From NCBI RefSeq assembly GCF_019393635.1, contig NC_057862.1:676164314-676228313 (forward strand): a stretch of DNA of 64,000 bases. The letters run 5' to 3'. The first letter of the stretch is position 1, and the number at the start of each line of letters is the position of its first letter. A program made the position numbers and the translations under genes. Below the pieces are notes generated by a model. The model saw only the letters and a program-made list of their open reading frames with translations. It did not search any database and was not told where the DNA came from. Source of the DNA: Dromiciops gliroides. Its lineage: Eukaryota; Chordata; Mammalia; Microbiotheria; Microbiotheriidae. Shown in pieces: positions 57,591-64,000 of the stretch.

Positions 57591-58118
57591 TGGGGTGTTC
57601 AAAGAGGACTGGCACCTCCACCGGGAGGGATTGCCAAGCCCTTCAGGATGTTTATCGACCTTTGGTGTCCACCTGATCCACCCAACTCTCACCTGTGGTT
57701 CCAAGAAACTGTAACCTACACAGCAGCCACGCTCTGGTAAATTGTCTTGGCAGAGGAAGTAAACTAGGTTGGGGTAACCAACAGACCTCAAACTCCATCA
57801 GTGAATTGGGCAGGTGTCTACCACAAGCACGTGAAGACTTCCCCAGCAGAATGAGCACATGAGAACAATTTGTTCCAACAATTATGAAGGGGGCACTGTG
57901 GAAACACTTATAGCTTGGTCATACATCGGTGATACCAAAGTCATCCACTGCATCCCCCAGGCCATAGCCAGTCATCCTGACTTTTGTACTGCCACTGGAC
58001 TTCAATGACTCTAGAGAGAGATTGAGGCTGACGACTTTGCAACTCTGCCTCACATATATCCAATTCACTTGAAGGTCAAGAGATCTCCCCAGGATGTCAT
58101 TGTCCTCTCTTGAAAATG
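57590..58118 (+). repeat. Unnamed ~0.5-kb interspersed repeat, copy 3
   Basis: Best copy of the family. It has 'ggtgtccacctgatccaccc', 'gcagccacgctctggtaa', 'gagaacaatttgttccaac' and an end that reads 'gatgtcattgtcctctcttg' followed by aaaatgaagaacaat, which looks like a non-LTR (RTE-type) 3' end. Confidence 0.85.
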
Positions 58119-58640
58119 AAGAACAATCAGCATTTCTCTATATTACCAACAAAGTCCAGCAGCAAGAGATAGAAGAGAATCCCAAGCAGATGATTGCAGA
58201 AAAGCATGGAAAGACTTATATGGACTGATATATAGTGAAGTGAGCAGAACCCAGAGAACGACATGCACAGTGACAGCAATACTGTTTGATGAAGAACTAT
58301 GAATAACTTAACTATTCTCAGCATACAGTGATCCAAGACAATCCGATAGGACTAATGATGAAGCATATTATCCACCTCCAAAGAAAGAGTGATATGGATT
58401 GGACACAGACTGAAGCATGCTGTTTTTCACTTTATTTCTTTCGTTTTTTATTTTATTATTCTTATACAAAATTACTAATATGGTAATGTTTTAAATAATT
58501 GCACATGTATAGCCTATAGCTGAATGCTTGCTGTCAAGGGGAAGGAGAAAGGGAGGGAAAGAAAGAAAGAATTTGGAACGCAAAACTTTCAATTAAAATA
58601 TTTATTTAAAACAAATAAATTTTAAAATGCTTAAGAAAAA
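58119..58640 (+). mobile_element. L1 LINE 3' end with internal deletion
   Basis: A short piece of the RT region (tctatattaccaacaaagtc) is joined directly to the 3' UTR (agatgattgcagaaaagcat), ending in an A-rich tail near 58640. Confidence 0.8.
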
Positions 58641-58649
58641 AGAAAATGG

Positions 58650-59617
58650 AGGACAAACAACAATTTTTAACCTTCCCCAGTCTGCCTCAGCCCTTCCATC
58701 TTCTGCTATCTTTCAAAGGCCTTGCATTGACTCAGTAATCCATCTCTTAGTTCTTTTCATTAACCTGGATTTTAGCTAGTATGAGCCTGGTGCTCCCACA
58801 TCTCATCTCATCACCTATCATTCAGTCTCTGGGAAATACTTTAAGGAGGGCCACATGCAGAAGGAAAAGGGCCAACCATTCCACTGTCTTTGCCAGGAAA
58901 CTGCAGATGGGATCATGAAGGTGTCAGACACAACTGACAACACAGTAGCAGAGCTAGGATTTGAACTCCCAGATCCTCTTTGCCCAATCCAGTGCTTTTT
59001 TCTTCTCCACAGTGAATCAAAGGACACCTGGTGTTCCAGAAAAGGATGCTGAGGGAGTCTGGAAGAAAGTATTATGGTTCTAACAAGAGCTCAGATGCCA
59101 TTTTTCTTTCTCCTTAGCATTACCTCTTTTCTCAAGTGACAAACACATCAAATGAACACAGAAGGTAACTGGTAAAGTTTTTAATGACACAGATCAACAG
59201 CTTCTTTTATCTTCTCTCCTGTCTGCCCTCTGAATAGTTACTGGTGAAAAACAACCTGTGCACCTGCATTAGGAACTACAAGAATAAATATATATTAGGT
59301 ATTTTGCATTTTTTCCTTGTATCAGAAGTTAATGTTCAGGCCCTCTAGTTGCCCTAAAACAAACATGTATGCCAGAATTTCACCACCATGATTATATCAT
59401 TCATTAGTCTAATAATAACCACAAAAAGCTTCTCCAAGAGAACATGCAGAGAACTATAAGTGGCAGAACTATATTTTGAATTAAATTGCCCTCTGATTTT
59501 AAATTCAGAGCTCCTTCCATTATATTTCCTATTCATGAGCATTCTGGGACCTCTCATCTCTAGAATGTGATGGTACTGTCTTTTTTCTATGATTCTACTT
59601 CTGTCCTTCTTGCTCCT
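58650..59617. other. Mostly unassigned stretch
   Basis: About 970 bp. A small RTE-tail-like scrap at 58905-58950 ('gggatcatgaaggtgtcaga'). No gene-like frame. Confidence 0.4.
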
Positions 59618-60105
59618 TGTGAGAGTACCCCTAAGATCAATATGTCTGTGTTTTATGAGTTGCCTTACCCGGTAGTTGCACTGGATGGAGAGTAAGCCTG
59701 TTTGCTGAAAGGAGCCAATGGGAGCCTTCAGTGAGCAAAACCTTTGCTCGATCCCAGACAGCTTTACTGGTATTCTTTGGCCGACCTTGCTAAGCTATGG
59801 ACCCCAAACCGGCCTCAATGGGTCTTGCAGTCAACTGTTCCTACAAAGCATCTTGCTTCTATGTCCCACCTGTTCCTAGGAAACACTGTCCATTCTTTGC
59901 CCTAACCCTTCCCTGAACCTCCCCTTTGTGGTTTTCAAGCATGAATTGCCCCCTAACTATCCTAGGCTGTGAGCTTTTTTGTACTTCATACTGATGTGCC
60001 TCAGCACTAGTGTCCTGATTTTCCTCTAATAAAATATATCTCTGCTTTCAATTCAGCTTTGACTCCTCTACATTTTGAGGGGTGGGCTTCACCCAATGAT
60101 ATCCC
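59618..60105 (+). mobile_element. Possible solo LTR
   Basis: Starts TGTGAGAGTACCCCT and could end GGCTTCACCCA. AATAAA near 60030 is followed by 'atatatctctgctttcaatt', typical of an LTR R-U5. The edges are uncertain and I found no convincing target duplication. Confidence 0.4.
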
Positions 60106-60315
60106 ACATCTCATCCTTCACTGATCATTCGATATCTTGAAAATGGCATAATAAGGACAGTGTGCAAAAGAAAATGGGAGGTTTCAAGGGCTCCAGACAG
60201 GAAAGGCAGGAGGTGATAAAGAAAAATAGATTTAAAGAGTCATAGCTTAAATCCAGAAATATAGAGGTCATTTGGACCCTCATTTGAGGGACAATGATCC
60301 TAGTCCACTCCTTTG

Positions 60316-60449
60316 GGGGTGGGGGGCAGGGTAATGGGGGTTAAGTGACTTGCCCAGGTTCACACAGCTAGTAAGTGTCAAGTGTCTGAGGCTGGATTTG
60401 AACTCAGGTATCCTGAGTCCAGGGCCAGTGCTTTATCCACCTAGCCGCC
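60316..60449 (-). mobile_element. SINE
   Basis: Starts gggcagggtaatgggggtta (short G/T tail) and ends cacctagccgcccc. Confidence 0.88.
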
Positions 60450-60548
60450 CCATACTGGTCACTCTAATCCCTTCCTAAAATAAAGGCAAAAAGGGAGACT
60501 CCACTCTGTGATTGCATTTTCTGTTCATGAGGTGACATTGGCCTATTT

Positions 60549-60567
60549 GGCCAGCAGGTGGCAGCAT
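60549..60567 (+). promoter_or_regulatory. CTCF-type core motif
   Basis: ggccagcaggtggcagcat. The core CCAGCAGGTGGCAG fits the CTCF consensus CCASYAGRKGGCRS at every position. It lies in non-repeat sequence about 23 kb upstream of the MHC-like gene. Confidence 0.6.
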
Positions 60568-60579
60568 GAGGCCATATCA

Positions 60580-61100
60580 CTGAGTGTGTGTTATTGGAGC
60601 GCTTCATTCAGCCAAGGTTCAGGCCCCCCACTGGGCTTAGAGAAGGGATGCATCTCTGACTGGACCAGTATGCTGTAGAAATTCATATCCCTGGATTAAT
60701 CCATGCAACAAGACCGGAGTAATAATGATGCTAATTCTTTGTAACAACCTGTAGTCGGTTTTCTACACGCTATTTTCCAGCTCTTCTCGTCAATCTAAAA
60801 AAGTAGTAAGTAGAAGGTTGACTTATGATCCATGGTAGATCCCATGAGTATACATAACATTCATAGTGGGTGTGCCCACAGCTCTTGGCAAATCTATGAT
60901 ACCCAATCGACTCATCAAACGACAAGTCTTTATTTAGTACCAACTATGTTCTATCTTCTGCATCATCAAAAGTTATCTATTAAGTACTTAATACCTATCC
61001 TTAAGCTTTCTCTCCTCTCAAACCCCCAGTATCATAGATTTAATAAGTATGAATGTGACTCGTAAAACAATGCATTGACAGTGTAATAAACAATGCCAAG
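60580..61100. other. Stretch without recognised gene or repeat
   Basis: About 520 bp, unique-looking, no recognised domain in its frames (up to 77 codons). Confidence 0.4.
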
Positions 61101-61114
61101 ATATTGGTATCTAA

Positions 61115-61345
61115 GTGGTACAAATAGAGTCAGGAAGACCTTAGTTTACATCCTACTTTAAATACTACCTGTGTGACCCTGGACAAGTTACTTAATTTGG
61201 ATTTGCCTGTTTCTTCATGTGTAAAATGAGAATAATAATCTCACCTACTCCTAAGGTTGTCATGAGGATCAAATGAGATCATATTTGCAAAGTGGTTTGC
61301 AAACTTTCACACACAATATAAATACTAGCTATTGTTAGTAGCAAT
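61115..61345 (+). repeat. MIR-type CORE-SINE
   Basis: 'ctacctgtgtgaccctggac', 'tcatgtgtaaaatgagaata', 'aggatcaaatgagatcatat', 'tataaatactagctatt'. Confidence 0.75.
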
Positions 61346-61402
61346 TACACCTGTTGTTAAATAATTCAACGAATGTAGCACCATGATAAATATTAAAGCC
61401 AG

Positions 61403-61560
61403 GGACAGCTAGGTGATGCAATGGATAAAGCACCGGTCCTGGATTCAGGAGGACCTGAGTTCAAATCCGACCTCAGACACTTGACACTTACCAGCTGTGT
61501 GACCCCTGGGCAAGTCATTTAACCCTCATTGCTCCACACACACACACACACACACACACA
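61403..61560 (+). mobile_element. SINE with a (CA)n tail
   Basis: Head ggacagctaggtgatgcaat. The A tail has been replaced by about 13 CA units (61536-61561). TSD attaaagccag on both sides. Confidence 0.9.
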
Positions 61561-61892
61561 AATTAAAGCCAGAGTTGCCTCTAACCATTCCCTGCAACTA
61601 CCACCATTTTCAGTTCTGGAAACACAATCACCACCAGTTAGCTCTCTCTCCCAAATGTCAAAGTCTCTCAAAATTTCATTTTAAGATATCTTCTCCAGAG
61701 TTTATCTCTTTCACAGGGTAAGCATTAGATGCAGTTCTCTCATGAATGTCTCCAGATTCTTTCTCCTTGATGCTAAACTCATTTGGTCTCTCGGGAAAGA
61801 ACTGTTCTCAGTCTTTCTCCTCCATTTTCAAGCAGTCTCTCTCCAACCATCAGTTAACTATAGATGACAAAATGGCCTCTCTCCCGAGATCT

Positions 61893-62143
61893 TTTGCTGT
61901 TCAGTTGTTTTCAGTCATGCCTGGGTCTTTGTGACCCCATTTGGGGTTCTCTTGCAAAGATGCTGGAATGTCCTGCCGTTTCTTCTCCAGCTCATTTTAC
62001 AAATGAGGAAACTGAGGCAAACGGGGTCGAGTGACTTGCCCAGGGTGACACAGCCAGTAAGTATCTGAGGCCAGATTTGCACTCGGGAAGATGAGTCATC
62101 TTGATTCCAAGCCAGGTGCTCTACTCACTTCTCCATTTAGTTG
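61893..62143 (-). mobile_element. SINE with RTE/BovB-type 3' tail
   Basis: The left edge is the complement of the RTE-type end ('ttttcagtcatgcctgggtc', 'gtgaccccatttggggttct'), then 'ctccagctcattttacaaat' and a SINE body to ttagttgccc. It is the antisense partner of the 46225 copy. Confidence 0.8.
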
Positions 62144-62144
62144 C

Positions 62145-62590
62145 CCATAAAAGTTTTTATTGTAACTCTTTTTATGATAGCAAAGAATTGTAAACTCAAG
62201 GAGTACCCATCAAATGGGGAAAGGCTAAATGATATGAATGCAATGGAATATTACTGTGCTCTAAGAAATGATAGAAAGAATGCATTCAGAGAAACCTGGG
62301 AAGACTTGCAAAGTTAGAAGAACCAGGAGAACAATTGGTACAATAACCCTGCCATTTGAAAAGCAAACAACTTTGAAAGACTTAAGACCTCTGATTGATG
62401 TAATGATGAACCACAATTCCAAAGGACCCATGATGAAGCAAGTTGTCCACTTCCTGATAAAGATTTGAGGATGAATTTAAAATGTACAATGAGGCATATA
62501 TTTCCAATATGGCCTTTGTAGGGGATTTATTTTGCTTGATTATGCATATTTGTTTTAGCAACTTTTTTTCTTTTAAATTGCTTGGAGAGT
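62145..62590 (+). mobile_element. L1 LINE 3' end (older subfamily)
   Basis: 'atgatagcaaagaattgtaa', 'gagtacccatcaaatgggga', 'ggaatattactgtgctctaa'. More diverged than its neighbour. Confidence 0.75.
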
Positions 62591-62604
62591 TAGAAAAGGG
62601 GAAA

Positions 62605-63290
62605 GGGACACATGTGTACAAAAATATTTATAGCTGCTCTCTTTGTGGTGGCAAGAATTAGAAGTTGTGGGAATGGCCCATAGATTGGGGAATGGCTGAA
62701 TAAGTTGGGGTATATGAATGTCATGGAATACTATTGTGCTGTAGAAATGATGAGCAGGCAGATTTCAGAAAAACTTGGAAAGACTTAAGTGGACTGATGC
62801 TGAGTGAAGTGAGCAGAACCAAGAGAACATTGTAGAGAGTAACAACAACATTGTATGATGATCAACTGTGATAGACTTAACTCTTCTTAGCAATACAATG
62901 ATCCAAGATGATTCCAAAGAACCCATGATGGAAAATGTTCTCCACATGGAGAAAAAAGAATTGTGGATTCTGAAGGCAGATTGAATCATGTTGTTTCTAC
63001 TTTTTGGCTGTGTTCTTTTTTCTTTTTTGAGGTTTTCCCCTTGTGTTATGATTCTTCTTTCACAATATGACTAATACAGAAATGTTTAATGTTATTGTAC
63101 ATATATAACCTATATCAGATTGCTTTCTGTCTTGGGGAAGGGAAGGGAAGGGAGGGAGGGAGAAAAAATTTGGAACTAAAAACCTTTTGAAAACAAATGT
63201 TGAAAGCTATCTTAATAATTTTAAAAATTATTTTATGATTAAAAAAAGAAAACTATATTTACATGTAACTGGAAAATAGTAAAATACTTT
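62605..63290 (+). mobile_element. L1 LINE 3' end, 5'-truncated
   Basis: Starts gggacacatgtgtacaaaaa, passes 'tggaatactattgtgctgta', then the L1 3' UTR to 'ggaaaatagtaaaatactt'. An A-rich duplication within the tail (63180-63300). Confidence 0.88.
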
Positions 63291-63384
63291 TGTGATAAAA
63301 AAAATTGATTGGAGTTGATTGAGTGAGAAAAAATAATTAACTGAAAAGTTAAATAAAAAAATTTTAAGTGGAGATGGTTTCATT

Positions 63385-63480
63385 TTTGTCTATATATCCC
63401 CAGCAGCTCCTACAATGCCTGGCATATAGTGGTGCTTAATAAATACTTCTTAAATGATTGGTTGATTGGTTGGTTGACTG
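63385..63480 (+). repeat. L2 LINE 3' terminus
   Basis: 'ctatatatccccagcagctc', 'atgcctggcatatagtggtg', 'cttaataaatacttcttaaa', then TTGG repeats. Confidence 0.75.
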
Positions 63481-63489
63481 AACATAGAC

Positions 63490-63870
63490 TATAAGAAGAC
63501 AAGTAGTATGAAAAAAAGCTATGCCAAGCAGACTGGAGACAAAATGGTGAATAGCCTAGAAATCCAGGATCGGGAGTTTAAATGTTATTCAGTAAACCGG
63601 GGGGAGCCTCTGAAGTATTTTGAGGGCAGAGGGGTTGACTATGGTGGTGCATTAAGATAATTCAGGGAACAATGTGGAGAATAGATTATAAGGAGGGAAG
63701 ACTGCAAATGAGATGCACAGTTAGGAGCCTACTACATTGGTCTAGGTGAGAAGAGGTGAGGGTCTGAAGCTGAGTGATTGCAATGGGAGTGGAGAGAAGA
63801 GGCTGAATTCAAGAGAAACTACCAAGGTAGAAACAACAAGACTTGGTAACTGGATGGTGGGTGAAACAAA
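63490..63870 (-). repeat. L2 LINE, antisense
   Basis: 'ggtctaggtgagaagaggtg', 'ggttgactatggtggtgcat' and 'caatgtggagaatagattat' match antisense L2 order. Confidence 0.6.
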
Positions 63871-64000
63871 GAAAAGGGAAGAGTATATGGATTATTATTT
63901 CTAATTATGTGATTTCAGACACATATCTGTGTCTATGCAATATTAGTAGTTGTGGGCAAGTTACAAATTCTCTGAGTCTCTGTTACTGTTAATATATATG

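Noticed and set aside
2470..60105. An intact or near-intact provirus
   Set aside because: Only solo LTRs or LTR-like blocks are present; no gag, pol or env-type sequence lies beside them.
1023..61560. tRNA genes at SINE heads
   Set aside because: The heads have decayed A/B-box-like text but no cloverleaf.
1..64000. CRISPR array suggested by many near-identical repeats
   Set aside because: The repeats are dispersed SINEs with poly-A tails and TSDs, in both orientations, not regularly spaced.
1..64000. A second MHC class I-like gene
   Set aside because: No other frame shows the C...FYP...W...Y.C.V.H pattern of an alpha-3 domain on either strand.

Overview
The window is mammalian nuclear DNA and almost certainly marsupial. 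About thirty copies of one tRNA/CORE-type SINE family are scattered on both strands, each with the head ggggcagctaggtgg and the internal block tgtgaccctgggcaagtcac. They sit among L1, L2, HAL1-like and MIR remnants. The SINE wording looks like the American-opossum (Monodelphis-like) form rather than the Australian WSINE form; this species call is from memory. No bacterial, plasmid, phage or CRISPR content was seen.

One protein-coding gene is supported. It is on the minus strand between 37249 (ATG) and 27819 (stop) and is a complete six-exon MHC class I-like heavy chain. It has a signal peptide, alpha-1, alpha-2, a C1-type Ig alpha-3, a connecting/transmembrane exon with a KKKK stop-transfer, and a short tail exon ending in TAG. 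All five introns are GT-AG and phase 1, and the spliced reading frame is 1053 nt (350 aa plus stop) with no break. It is not a classical class I gene: the alpha-1/alpha-2 platform is short and most peptide-anchoring tyrosines are gone, while the glycosylation site at the end of alpha-1 and the disulfide cysteines remain. The best guess is a member of the marsupial/monotreme UT lineage or another non-classical lineage with CD1/FcRn-like touches in alpha-2 and alpha-3. A CCAAT/TATA-like promoter with an RFX-type palindrome and an ETS-IRF-type site lies just upstream (37500-37655).

The layout is as follows. 1-27 kb is repeat-rich flank: two solo-LTR candidates (2470-3010; 13403-13771, nested inside a SINE), a HAL1-like ORF1 relic, several 5'-truncated L1s, and a 1.17-kb composite retrotransposon (20800-21973) with 16-bp target-site duplications. 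27-37.6 kb holds the MHC-like gene; its 5.3-kb first intron is filled with SINEs and L2. 37.9-39 kb holds a GATA array and a 278-bp pure homopurine array. 39-64 kb is more repeats: a long degraded L1 (48-51 kb), an older one (51-53 kb), three copies of an unnamed ~0.5-kb repeat, a possible LTR near 59.6-60.1 kb and a perfect CTCF-type core at 60551. No second gene was found.
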